Assembly: GCF_038618305.1 (NCBI RefSeq)
Contig: NZ_CP152017.1
Span: 2,581,501-2,645,500, forward strand
Length of the DNA stretch: 64,000 bases
Reading direction: 5' to 3'
From: Sporosarcina sp. FSL K6-2383
GTDB taxonomy: Bacteria > Bacillota > Bacilli > Bacillales_A > Planococcaceae
Below, piece after piece: positions 52,858-61,631 of the stretch; position 1 is the stretch's first letter, and every line of letters starts with the position of its first letter. Under the pieces are notes generated by a model, which saw only the letters and a list, made by a program, of their open reading frames with translations, ran no database searches and was not told the DNA's origin. Position numbers and translations under genes: made by a program.

Positions 52858-55800
52858 TTAGGCAGCTGTTTTTTGTTTTATAACTGGTTTTCTTGTTACT
52901 TTTTTTGAAAGACGTTTTAGGAAGTTCGTACAGTCATCGAATAATGTATACATCACGGGAATGAAGACAAGCGTAAACACGGTAGAAACGGTTAGGCCAA
53001 AAATCGTTACGATTCCGATAGGCTGTTGTAAACTTGCCCCATCACCTAACCCCAATGCCAAAGGGATCATCCCTAATACAGTTGTCAGCGTAGTCATCAA
53101 AATCGGACGAAGTCGCTCTTTTCCCGCAGCGACAACAACCCTTGTACGATCCCAATGCTCTTCCTTATGTTGATTAATATAATCGACTAATAAAATCGAA
53201 TTATTGACTACGATTCCTGCCAAAATAATGACACCGAGTGCTACCATCGGGGACAAAGGTTGACCCGTCAGTAAAAGCCCCAAAACGACACCGATGATTG
53301 TTGGCGGAATTGCTAGCATAATAAGAATCGGTTGACTATATGAATTAAATTGAATGGCCAAGACAGCGTAGACAAGCGCTATCGCGACAACTACAGCTAT
53401 TACCAGCTTAGTAATTAACTCCTCGTCTCCAGTATCAAAACTAAAAAACTCATAGCCATACTCTGGAGGGAATGGAATCTCCTCCAACATCTGATTAAAT
53501 TCATTGATGATTTCATCTGATTGCTCAGTATTTGCAACTGTTGCACGAACCGTTATACCTTGTTTAAACCCTTTACGTTGTATAGATATTGGACCATGTG
53601 TCGATTCAAATGACGCCACAGCGAATAAAGGAATATGATCTCCACTAGCCGTTTGTATATTCAGATTCTCCCAAAAAGCCATCGTATCGGTTTGTCGATT
53701 TGCATAGTTCACATAGACTCGATAGTCAGTTTCATTTTCAGAAAAATGCATGACTTCATCATTCATGACAGCTTCTTGCATTTGCATGACAATTTGCTCC
53801 CGGTCCAAGCCATACTTTGCAGCTAATGCGTTCTCGACTACTAATTTTAGTTGGGGTTCTCCACTAATACCTGGAACATCGATATCCGTAATTCCCGGTG
53901 TGTTTTCTAGAAATAGCGTCACTTGTTCCGTTAAGGCCTTTAAAACCTCATAATTTGTTCCAGATAAAGTAACATCTATTCGCCGTTCTTGATTTGCATC
54001 GAAAACTTGAAGTGATTCTCGATTTATATATAAAGAGACCATCGATGAAGGCACCAATGACTGTTTCACTTGAGCAATAATTTCTTTCAACTGTTCTTTC
54101 CGTTCACTCTTTGGTACTAATTGAATGAAATAAGAGATAAAATCTTGCTCAACACTCTTCTCTTTTACTTGAATGACGTCGTCAAAGGGCTCTATTGCGT
54201 CATCTAATTGCTTCATCAACAGCAATAGCTCATCCTCGGAAAGCTCTCCTTCTAGAAAAGCGTCAATGTAGAGCCTGCCGTCATCTTCCACAGTTTCTGC
54301 CTCAAAGCCAATTACAGGAATCAACAATAAGCTACCTATACTCAAAACGAGCGTAACCAAGACTGGCACCCATCGTTTTTTCAATGACCACTTTACTACT
54401 TTTTGATACTGAATGGTCAGCCAACTAAGCCACTTCGCATCATTCTGTATGACTACTTTTTCACTACCAATCCATTTATAAGAGAGCATGGGCACAATCG
54501 TTAATGCCGCGAGAAGAGAAGCAATTAACGTAAATATAACAGCAAGAGCAAAGGGTATCGTTATACTTGTTAAATCACCGATAAAAAACATCGGCGAAAA
54601 AACAATGATGGTTGTTAATGTAGAGGCAATAACCGCCTGGCGCAGTTCTTTACTGCCTTGTTTGACTGCTTCAAATATCGGGTATCCTTGTTGTTTATAT
54701 TTAATAATATTTTCGAGTATAACGATTGAGCTATCCACCATCATGCCGACACCAAGTGCAAGTCCTGCTAACGAAAGCACATTTAATGTTTGACCTGAAA
54801 AATACAGCGCAATTAGTGCCATGATAATCGAGATGGGAATAGATAAAATGATAATGAGTAGGATGCGAATATTTTTGAAGAAGAAAAGCAAAACTGCACT
54901 AGCTAACAATGCGCCCATAATTAAGTTATTCGTTACTTGCTCAATGGAGTCTTTCACGAAGATCCCCGCATTATCCCCTATTTGGATGTCAATTCCTTCT
55001 GGCAACGTTCCTTTCAATGCTTCTATTTTTTCAATAACTGCATCCGTTACTTCTACAATATTCGCATTCGAATCCTTGGCAACAGAGAATCCAATTGTCG
55101 GCTTATCATTAACCGTATAGAGATTTTTTTCTTCGTTACTCACAATGGTTATGTCAGCAATATCCCGAATGGATACAAATTGACCATCCTTTGTGGGTAT
55201 CTTAATTTGTTCAATAGCAGCAACTGTATATTGCTCTTCTGGGACGACAAGTTGTAACTCTTTTCCTTTTTCTTGTATTGTCCCAATCGTTTGCATCGGA
55301 CTTATCGCAAGTGAATTCAATAAATCGCTCGTCGCTAATTTATACGTCGTAAGCTGTTGCGAATTCAAATTAATATGAATTTCCTTCACATTACTTCCTA
55401 GAAAATCAACCTCTGCCACACCCGGTACATTGGCGATTTCTTGCTCTATACGCTGAAGAAAGGATTCATCTCCCTTTGCTCCTAAAACAGAAAATCCAAT
55501 AACTGGTTCCCTTCCCATACTACTATTATAATCAGTAACAGCTAAGGATCGCACACCGGCTGGCATCACACTTCTACTTGCGTCAATCTGCGTTTGCAGA
55601 TCTTGGATTTTTCTCTCCAGATTAACATTCGATTTAAAAGTAATGAGAATACTAGAACTTTCTTTAGAAGAAGTGGAGCTTACATTTGTAATATCCTGAT
55701 CTTCTTTAAGTAACTGCTCCAGTGGCACAGTAATTTTTTGATCGACTTCTTCAGCAGAAGCATTGGGATAACTTGCCGTGATAAACGCCATCGACACTTT

Positions 55801-55914
55801 AAACTCAGGCATCAATTCTACATTGAATTTTTGAATACAAAAGATACCTACCGCTACGATTCCTACTAGGAATAAAGTTACAGCAACCGAACGCTTGACA
55901 GCCAATGTAATCAT
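52858..55914 (-). CDS. RND family efflux transporter (AcrB/SwrC-type)
   Basis: 1018 aa proton-driven pump. It has an N-terminal TM helix, a large periplasmic-type loop, TM helices 2-6 (about 320-470), a second large loop and TM 7-12 (about 840-1000). The helix-4 motif GMMVDSSIVILENI (about 391-404) and GVIILAGIVVNNSILLVDY later carry the usual acidic and polar residues. It overlaps the adaptor gene stop by four bases. B. subtilis SwrC (YerP) is the nearest well-known relative; substrate is unknown. Confidence 0.93.
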   Translation of the reverse strand: MITLAVKRSVAVTLFLVGIVAVGIFCIQKFNVELMPEFKVSMAFITASYPNASAEEVDQKITVPLEQLLKEDQDITNVSSTSSKESSSILITFKSNVNLERKIQDLQTQIDASRSVMPAGVRSLAVTDYNSSMGREPVIGFSVLGAKGDESFLQRIEQEIANVPGVAEVDFLGSNVKEIHINLNSQQLTTYKLATSDLLNSLAISPMQTIGTIQEKGKELQLVVPEEQYTVAAIEQIKIPTKDGQFVSIRDIADITIVSNEEKNLYTVNDKPTIGFSVAKDSNANIVEVTDAVIEKIEALKGTLPEGIDIQIGDNAGIFVKDSIEQVTNNLIMGALLASAVLLFFFKNIRILLIIILSIPISIIMALIALYFSGQTLNVLSLAGLALGVGMMVDSSIVILENIIKYKQQGYPIFEAVKQGSKELRQAVIASTLTTIIVFSPMFFIGDLTSITIPFALAVIFTLIASLLAALTIVPMLSYKWIGSEKVVIQNDAKWLSWLTIQYQKVVKWSLKKRWVPVLVTLVLSIGSLLLIPVIGFEAETVEDDGRLYIDAFLEGELSEDELLLLMKQLDDAIEPFDDVIQVKEKSVEQDFISYFIQLVPKSERKEQLKEIIAQVKQSLVPSSMVSLYINRESLQVFDANQERRIDVTLSGTNYEVLKALTEQVTLFLENTPGITDIDVPGISGEPQLKLVVENALAAKYGLDREQIVMQMQEAVMNDEVMHFSENETDYRVYVNYANRQTDTMAFWENLNIQTASGDHIPLFAVASFESTHGPISIQRKGFKQGITVRATVANTEQSDEIINEFNQMLEEIPFPPEYGYEFFSFDTGDEELITKLVIAVVVAIALVYAVLAIQFNSYSQPILIMLAIPPTIIGVVLGLLLTGQPLSPMVALGVIILAGIVVNNSILLVDYINQHKEEHWDRTRVVVAAGKERLRPILMTTLTTVLGMIPLALGLGDGASLQQPIGIVTIFGLTVSTVFTLVFIPVMYTLFDDCTNFLKRLSKKVTRKPVIKQKTAA

Positions 55915-57464
55915 TGCGATTCACCATCTTTCTCTTTAGATGAATCCTTACCATCCGTAGCTGGGTTCGTTATCTTTTCAACTGGCTTGCCTTCACCAGC
56001 AACTTGTACAGGCGAACCATCGGATAGTAACACCATTCCTTTCACAGCGATTTTTTCATTAGGTTTAAGATTCCCTTTCACAGAAGTCCATTCCTCTTGC
56101 ATTTGCAAAATCTCTATTTCTTGGTAGACAGCTTTAGAATCTTGTATTATATAAACAAATGCCCTTTCATCCTTTTCGGTAATTGCTTTTGTAGGTATGA
56201 TTAATTGGTTCTCGCCTATTATTGTTTCCGCTACCAACTCCACATACTCCCCAACAATAAAATTTTTAGAATCTCCTTGTATAGAAGCTTCCAATTGTAT
56301 AAAACCTTTGTCGTCAACATAAGGGGAGATATGTGTAACTTCTCCGTCATGACTGATTTCTCCGTTCACACCGACTATTTTAACCTTTTGCCCTTTCACT
56401 AAATCCTTTTTCTGTGAAGGATAAATGGCTGCCACAACTTTTAGCTGTTGATTATTAAACATCGTGACTATCGGAGCTTGTGGCGCTGCATACCCCCCTT
56501 CTTTCATATGGACATTGTTGACAACCCCTGTAAAAGGAGCTCGGATGGCTGATTCATTCATTTTATTTTCCGCTTTCTCAGACACCTTCTTCGCCTGCTG
56601 TGCGGCCTGCTCTGCTTGTGTCACTATTATTTTTGCCTGTTCTATTCCGACATCTGCTTGTTGAAGCTCCATTTCAGATATTAATAAACCAATTTTATCG
56701 TTTTCAATAGTATTCTTTAACTCTTCGGAAGCCTCATTGCCAGCAAGCACTTTGTTTTCAGCTACTTCCTTTGCGGACAATAAACTTTTTTCATAGCTTC
56801 TTCTTGCACTTTCTTCTTGTGCCTGCGCTTGCTCTAATTCTTTACGAGGGATAATATCTTTATCATAAAGCCGTGATGACTTTTCAAAGTTACTAAGCGC
56901 ATGATCCCATTGACTTTTTAGTTCTGCTAAATCGAGACTTTGAGGCGTTTCCATTTCACTTTCTTTCTGTGGATCTTGAATCTTACTATATTGTTTTTCA
57001 AGTCTAGCTAGCGCTAACTTCGATTGCTCATGGCGACTACTAGCCTGTCGCTTGCCATGCTCCGCAGTTTGCAACTGCTGCTTAGCTTGATTGATTTGTG
57101 CCTTCGCTTGATCTACTACATTATTCGCCTGGCTAATTACCATTTCCTGCTCTTCAGAATCAAGAAGTGCAATGATCTGTCCTTTTTCTACAGTGTCTCC
57201 TTCTTTAACAGCCATTTCTATAATTCTACCGCCAATACTTACGTATACTTCTACTTCTTGCGTTGAAACTACTTGAGCTGAAATTCCTCTTTCTGAATAA
57301 AGATTTCCTTGTTTAATTTCAGCTGTTTCAACAATCACTTTCTTTTCCTCTTGCGGTAAAGAAAAATCGTCCAGCTCTCCAGCTGAATTATTGGTGGCAC
57401 AACCTGTTAGCACCAACACTAATCCCATCACTAAACTTAGTGAAATAGTCCGTTTTTCAAACAT
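55911..57464 (-). CDS. RND efflux periplasmic-adaptor-type lipoprotein (MFP)
   Basis: 517 aa. A signal peptide ends in lipobox LTGC (Cys about 22). Then follow a barrel-sandwich half (KEGDTVEKGQIIALLDSEEQ), an unusually long coiled-coil hairpin (about 100-290), the second half (IRAPFTGVVNNVHMKEGG) and a beta-barrel domain. Membrane fusion proteins link RND pumps to a partner. The ATG at 57462-57464 is preferred over a GTG four codons upstream, based on GGAAGGGTG spacing. First gene of the three-gene efflux operon. Confidence 0.92.
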   Translation of the reverse strand: MFEKRTISLSLVMGLVLVLTGCATNNSAGELDDFSLPQEEKKVIVETAEIKQGNLYSERGISAQVVSTQEVEVYVSIGGRIIEMAVKEGDTVEKGQIIALLDSEEQEMVISQANNVVDQAKAQINQAKQQLQTAEHGKRQASSRHEQSKLALARLEKQYSKIQDPQKESEMETPQSLDLAELKSQWDHALSNFEKSSRLYDKDIIPRKELEQAQAQEESARRSYEKSLLSAKEVAENKVLAGNEASEELKNTIENDKIGLLISEMELQQADVGIEQAKIIVTQAEQAAQQAKKVSEKAENKMNESAIRAPFTGVVNNVHMKEGGYAAPQAPIVTMFNNQQLKVVAAIYPSQKKDLVKGQKVKIVGVNGEISHDGEVTHISPYVDDKGFIQLEASIQGDSKNFIVGEYVELVAETIIGENQLIIPTKAITEKDERAFVYIIQDSKAVYQEIEILQMQEEWTSVKGNLKPNEKIAVKGMVLLSDGSPVQVAGEGKPVEKITNPATDGKDSSKEKDGESQ

Positions 57465-57590
57465 TATGAGTCGCACCCTTCCTCTCTAGTCGTTATGAAC
57501 TTCCAAATTTTAGCCACGGATGTAACCTACCTAATGAAATTCAATTAATACAAAATGTACCATGTCTAACTTATCTCAACCATCGCTCGG

Positions 57591-57608
57591 TGTTACATGT
57601 ACCTAACA
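57591..57608. promoter_or_regulatory. Possible operator upstream of the efflux operon
   Basis: TGTTACATGTACCTAACA has arms TGTTA/TAACA and lies about 130 bases before the adaptor start. Its form suits a TetR-type repressor, but none is encoded next to the operon. Apart from this, 57465-57764 holds nothing else I can identify. Confidence 0.3.
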
Positions 57609-57764
57609 GTTTTGTCACATATGAAAATGAAGAAAGACCGTTTTTCTAAATCAGTCATTTAAACCACGTAGACCCACTTTGCTATTTCATGATAAGTCCA
57701 TTTCCCGAAAACGAAAGATAATAACAGACTAAATAGACACCACATCTATAATTGTTCAATCAAA

Positions 57765-57803
57765 AAAGCGTCACCTCTTAGAAATAGAGATAACGCCTTC
57801 ATT
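57765..57803 (-). terminator. Probable terminator downstream of the GNAT gene region
   Basis: On the minus strand GCGT..CTCT pairs with AGAG..ACGC in an imperfect stem followed by six T. Confidence 0.5.
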
Positions 57804-57831
57804 ATTTATTTATCCAAAGATTTAGTTTATT

Positions 57832-57921
57832 TTACAGGAAATCTATACAGAGAGTAAGGACCCCACCCGAGATTTCTCTGACCTTTACTTTTTTATCTTT
57901 AAGCCGATTTATGATATCCAT
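57832..57921 (-). CDS. Very short frame with a strong ribosome-binding site (29 aa)
   Basis: ATG at 57919-57921, preceded by TTGGAGGAGCTTA, an excellent Shine-Dalgarno at 6 bases. The frame reads MDIINRLKDKKVKVREISGG and ends with a short hydrophobic tail, ending at TAA. It could be a small protein or the surviving start of a longer gene. It follows the GNAT gene by 45 bases and precedes the terminator. The family is not recognised. Confidence 0.35.
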   Translation of the reverse strand: MDIINRLKDKKVKVREISGGVLTLCIDFL

Positions 57922-57966
57922 TAAGCTCCTCCAAGATTATTCCTTTTCGTTCACTTCAAAGCAGTG

Positions 57967-58440
57967 TCAATGATTTTCAACTGCAAAAGTCATTTCAAGA
58001 AATTCATATCTACCACCATTTGTTTCTTGCATAAACGTAGTTCCTGCCGTAAATCCGGCTTTTTCATATACTCTGATTGCTCTTTTATTAAATGTTGCTA
58101 CTGATAGCGTTATTTTATCTGGCGAAAATGTTGATTCTACAAATGCTAAACCTGCATTTACAAAAGCCAGACCCTCTCCGCCTCCTGTTAAATCCGGTCT
58201 CATCCCTAACCCAATATCAATATGATTTTCCTCTACTTTAGTAAAACTAAAAAAGCCAATAATTGTATGACTTTTCATAACAATAAACGTAGAGTCTCCT
58301 CGTTTTTCAGAGTCTAAAAACTCGACTAAATCTCCTTGATCCGCTTCCATATCGTAAATAGAATATTCACCATCATAGTGCCAATTAAAGGCAATATCTT
58401 CTGCTTGCTCCTGTGTCATTGTTTTAAATTGATAATCCAT
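57967..58440 (-). CDS. GNAT-family N-acetyltransferase
   Basis: 157 aa with the GNAT fold. The acetyl-CoA-binding region is RPDLTGGGEGLAFV (about 81-94; a looser version of the Q/RxxGxG/A motif) and the C-terminal motif is NKRAIRVYEKAGF (about 123-135). The substrate is unknown. The ATG at 58438-58440 has AGGGGTG 6 bases upstream. It follows the deoxyribosyltransferase-like gene by 22 bases, so the two are likely co-transcribed. Confidence 0.9.
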   Translation of the reverse strand: MDYQFKTMTQEQAEDIAFNWHYDGEYSIYDMEADQGDLVEFLDSEKRGDSTFIVMKSHTIIGFFSFTKVEENHIDIGLGMRPDLTGGGEGLAFVNAGLAFVESTFSPDKITLSVATFNKRAIRVYEKAGFTAGTTFMQETNGGRYEFLEMTFAVENH

Positions 58441-58462
58441 AATTTTCACCCCTATTGATCAA

Positions 58463-58861
58463 TCAACGATGGCTCTCCCGAAAATTGCAAACCCTACCCA
58501 CCAACTCATCCAATGTACCAATCACCTGTTCAACTTCCGATAAATGATAAAAGGTGCTTGTGGTGTCAAAATCATTCACTCTTTCATCTGCTGAATACAA
58601 AAAGATTTTCTTTCCTCGCCCGAGTGCAATACCTAATTCGATATGACTTCCTTTTCCTCCAGGCAATAAAACAATTACAACATCAGATGCCAATATGGCA
58701 TTTTTCTCCGCTTCACCAATCACCTTTAATTCCTCAAGAGTGGAGGCTCTATCATTCCTCGTCCAATCGTATGTATGTACATAACCTGCTTCTATCAACT
58801 TTTCACTTACATAGTTGACAGCCTGTTTGTTTTGAAAACTCGATGCAAGATAAAACTTCAT
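58463..58861 (-). CDS. Nucleoside 2-deoxyribosyltransferase-like protein
   Basis: 132 aa Rossmann-like protein. It starts MKFYLASSFQNKQAVNYVSE and contains SDVVIVLLPGGKGSHIELGI (about 79-98), the family's substrate-binding segment with the Glu in HIELG that is the nucleophile in true transferases. Many such proteins act on nucleotide-like substrates, but activity cannot be assigned. The ATG at 58859-58861 is preferred because GGAAGGAG lies upstream. Confidence 0.8.
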   Translation of the reverse strand: MKFYLASSFQNKQAVNYVSEKLIEAGYVHTYDWTRNDRASTLEELKVIGEAEKNAILASDVVIVLLPGGKGSHIELGIALGRGKKIFLYSADERVNDFDTTSTFYHLSEVEQVIGTLDELVGRVCNFRESHR

Positions 58862-58893
58862 ACATCCCGCTCCTTCCATTATTCCTACCTACC

Positions 58894-58927
58894 AAAAACA
58901 GTGTTACCCTAATTATAAAGGTAACAC
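58894..58927 (-). terminator. Intrinsic terminator downstream of ddh
   Basis: Perfect 8-bp arms GTGTTACC / GGTAACAC with an 11-base loop, followed by TGTTTTTGG on the minus strand. It lies after the 42-bp tandem repeats in the ddh 3' region. Confidence 0.75.
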
Positions 58928-59017
58928 CATCATTAAGTAATCCAATACTATATAGGTTGAGTGAAAGACTTCCAACTTGATTTGCCTGAAGAGGTTCCAT
59001 GCTAATTAATTGTGTGA

Positions 59018-59112
59018 CGGTCATAAACGTGTCCATGGCGAGCATAACACAACTCGTGCCGGTCATAAACGCGTCCATGGCAAGCATAACACAACCCATG
59101 CCGGTCATAACA
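59018..59112. repeat. 42-bp tandem repeat, about 2.3 copies
   Basis: Units start at 59018, 59060 and 59102 with CGGTCATAA. Each full unit contains CGTCCATGG or GTGTCCATGG and GAGCATAACACAAC-like sequence; the two full copies differ at about five positions. The period is a multiple of three and a minus-strand frame crosses it, giving a 14-residue repeat (MTGxxCVMLAMDxF), but that frame lacks a ribosome-binding site. Confidence 0.85.
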
Positions 59113-59169
59113 AGATATGAGTGACATCAAACTACTCTCACACTAGCTAACAGAATCAAATGCTATCTA

Positions 59170-60150
59170 TTACAGCAATTCCTTACGCAACTCAGCCGCA
59201 CTCTTCGGTGACAACAATCCCGGTGCAATATCAAACACTGTTTTCGCACCTGTGTCACCGTTTTGATTCAAACGATAAGCCGCTCGAGCATAAGCAACTA
59301 AAACGCTTGATGTGAATTCAGGGTTACTATCCAGCTTCAACGAATACTCCATCACTTGCGCATTGCCTTCACCCGTTTTCCCGCTACGAATAACGAACCC
59401 TCCATGTGGCATAGCAGTATGATCACGAGCCAACTCTTCTTCGGTAATGAACGTCACTGTCGTATCGTAGTCTGTGAAATAGTCAGGCATTGTAACGATG
59501 GCTTGTTTCACTTGCTCGGCATCTACACCTTCATTAAGTACGACATAGCACTCACGTGTATGCTTTTCACGCGTTGACAGTTCAGGCAATGACCCGCTAC
59601 GCACACGGTCTACTGCATCCGGAACAGGAATGGTATATTGCACAGCCCCCTTGACTCCAGGAATTCGTCTAACTGCATCGGAATGCCCCTGGCTCAAGCC
59701 TTTCCCCCAAAATGTATACGTCGCACCCTCTGACAACACTGCTTCGCCATACAAGCGATTAATAGAAAATAGACCCGGATCCCAGCCAACCGAAATAATT
59801 GCTGTCTTGCCGTTCGGTTTCGCTGTAGCCTCAACGGCTTCAAAATAATCTGGAATTTTCGCATGCGTATCAAAGCTATCTACCGTGTTAAACAATGCAG
59901 CTAATGCGGGGCCCTGTTCAGGTAAATCATTTTTCGATCCGCCACAAAGGATTAGGACATCGATTGCATCCGTGAAATTTTGAATATCATCCATCGCATG
60001 CACCGACACATTGCTATCTAGCAATTGCACATCGGCTGGATTTCTTCTTGAGAATACGCCTACTAGCTCCATATCTTTGTTTTGACCAATGGCGTATTCC
60101 ACTCCGCGCCCCAAATTTCCGTATCCTGCAATTCCAACTCTGATTGTCAT
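59170..60150 (-). CDS. ddh: meso-Diaminopimelate D-dehydrogenase
   Basis: NADPH-dependent enzyme of the one-step dehydrogenase branch of lysine and diaminopimelate synthesis, making meso-DAP from tetrahydrodipicolinate. The 326 aa match the family length. Visible are the Rossmann motif GIAGYGNLGRGVE (about 7-19), CGGSKND, DSFDTHAKIP, SVGWDPGLFSINRLYGE (about 125-141) and FWGKGLSQGHSDAVRRIPGV. The ATG has AAAGGGGA upstream. Among spore-formers this enzyme is known in Lysinibacillus and relatives. Confidence 0.95.
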   Translation of the reverse strand: MTIRVGIAGYGNLGRGVEYAIGQNKDMELVGVFSRRNPADVQLLDSNVSVHAMDDIQNFTDAIDVLILCGGSKNDLPEQGPALAALFNTVDSFDTHAKIPDYFEAVEATAKPNGKTAIISVGWDPGLFSINRLYGEAVLSEGATYTFWGKGLSQGHSDAVRRIPGVKGAVQYTIPVPDAVDRVRSGSLPELSTREKHTRECYVVLNEGVDAEQVKQAIVTMPDYFTDYDTTVTFITEEELARDHTAMPHGGFVIRSGKTGEGNAQVMEYSLKLDSNPEFTSSVLVAYARAAYRLNQNGDTGAKTVFDIAPGLLSPKSAAELRKELL

Positions 60151-60230
60151 TGTCCATTTCCCCTTTCATAACTCTTCTATTTCATAATTTTAGCGTTCTA
60201 ACGCTTGAAAAGCTATCTCTAATAATTATA

Positions 60231-60364
60231 TCAATCACGCCCTGGCGTGATTGCGTCCAGATTTTGAATTGAGCTTGCTCAATTGACTCCCTTCAAAATC
60301 TGTGACATCCGCCGGAGGCTTAACTTCATTCAGCAGGTGTTTGGGCTTCTGCTGAATAAAGTTG
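60231..60364 (+). repeat. Structured dispersed repeat, copy R6
   Basis: Hairpin 1 is CAATCACGCC/GGCGTGATTG around CT. The central stem pairs CAGATTTTGAA with TTCAAAATCTG and has an inner AATTGAGC/GCTCAATT hairpin. Then come GTGACATCCGCCGGAGGC and a terminal hairpin AACTTCATTCAGCAG / CTGCTGAATAAAGTT. It lies between the divergent ddh and MFS genes, in the 306-base gap that holds no gene. Confidence 0.8.
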
Positions 60365-60456
60365 CTAATTGTTCACAATCTATCCTTTTCCAATCATGCC
60401 TGAAAAATGGTAAGCTAGAGGATGGTATCTTCAAACGAAAAGAGGCTTTATTTATT

Positions 60457-61611
60457 ATGCGGGGTTTTGTTTATCTAATTGTATTTTTCTCGTTTTTTGA
60501 TTTATTTTCACAATTACCTGTGATGAGTCCGTTTGCTTTATCACTTGGTGCATCGCCCTTTTTAATTGGGTTAGCAGTAGGTATGTACTCATTTTCCAAT
60601 ACGATTGGGAATATTATTTCTGGCTTTATGACGGATAAAAGAGGACCCTTTGTTATCCTTATCATTGGTCTTTTTGCAGCGGCATTATCACTTTTCCTTT
60701 ATTCTTTCGCAACTGGCCCATTATCACTACTCGGTGTCCGTTTTGTCCATGGATTTATGGAAGGGCTCATTGTCCCAGCTGCCTTCACTTTCCTTGCGAA
60801 TCGTGCAGAAGGTTCAAAACGTGGTAAAAGTGTAGCTATTTCCGGTGCATTTGTCGGAATGGCGGCCATTGTTGGTCCAGCCTATGGTGGCATTGTTGCC
60901 GCTAAGACAAGTACACCTTTTATTATGGCTGTTAACGGTGGTATTATGCTGGTGTTGGCAGTAGCGGCTTTTTTTGTTTTACGCTCGTTTACCTATAAGC
61001 GCAAGCAATCAACTGAACAAACTAAGCATTTTAGAGTTAGACACTTGTTCCGACATCCAGGTATGGTACGTGCATTTGCAGGAGCATTCTTTTTAATGTT
61101 TTCACAAGGCGTACTAGCACTTGTATTACCGTTAAAAGTGGAAGCACTTGGCTTTGATACGAAAACAAGCGGTATGTTACTTAGTACATTTGGTGTTGTA
61201 GCTATCCTAATCTTTTTATTACCCATCAACCGGGTGTTTGACCGCGTTCGCCCGATAGTCACGTTAGCTTTCGGGATCTCGTTAATGGGACTGGCTATGT
61301 TATTGCTCAGCCAAATTGAACAATTGAATTACTTATACGCGGCAATGGCAGTTTACGGGGCTGGATTCGCATTCTTGTTCCCTTCCATTAATTCATTGCT
61401 CATCGATTCATCTTCTGCTGAGTTCCGTGGAAAAGCATATGGCTACTTCTACGCCTTCTTCTCAATGGGTGTTGTTGCAGGATCCAGTTTCATCGGATTC
61501 CTTGACCTCACTTACAAGAGCGCATTTATGCTAACAGGTGCTATTTTACTAGCTGTTGCTACGTATGCTCTCATCGGCATGAGAAAAGAATTAACGTCAA
61601 TTACTTCATAA
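60457..61611 (+). CDS. Major facilitator superfamily transporter
   Basis: 384 aa with 12 predicted transmembrane helices. The helix 2-3 loop has [13 protein letters not shown] (the MFS motif A region, about 54-66), and a basic central loop ([17 protein letters not shown], about 180-196) separates the halves. It resembles drug or sugar exporters, substrate unknown. The frame is open 58 codons further upstream through repeat R6, but hydrophobicity begins at the ATG at 60457. The queF gene starts 20 bases after its stop, so the two may be co-transcribed. Confidence 0.85.
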   Translation: MRGFVYLIVFFSFFDLFSQLPVMSPFALSLGASPFLIGLAVGMYSFSNTIGNIISGFMTDKRGPFVILIIGLFAAALSLFLYSFATGPLSLLGVRFVHGFMEGLIVPAAFTFLANRAEGSKRGKSVAISGAFVGMAAIVGPAYGGIVAAKTSTPFIMAVNGGIMLVLAVAAFFVLRSFTYKRKQSTEQTKHFRVRHLFRHPGMVRAFAGAFFLMFSQGVLALVLPLKVEALGFDTKTSGMLLSTFGVVAILIFLLPINRVFDRVRPIVTLAFGISLMGLAMLLLSQIEQLNYLYAAMAVYGAGFAFLFPSINSLLIDSSSAEFRGKAYGYFYAFFSMGVVAGSSFIGFLDLTYKSAFMLTGAILLAVATYALIGMRKELTSITS

Positions 61612-61631
61612 ATGGAACTGGAGGGTTCAAG

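Noticed and set aside
58803-59108. Minus-strand frame of 101 codons over the 42-bp repeats
   Set aside because: It has no ribosome-binding site, overlaps the start of the deoxyribosyltransferase-like gene in another frame and is mostly repeat translation.
60283-60456. 58-codon N-terminal extension of the MFS protein
   Set aside because: The extension is translated repeat R6 and leader; the hydrophobic core starts at the ATG at 60457.
60365-60456. preQ1 riboswitch before the MFS-queF pair
   Set aside because: The short preQ1-I or longer preQ1-II consensus could not be found; AGAGG-type strings here do not pair as required.
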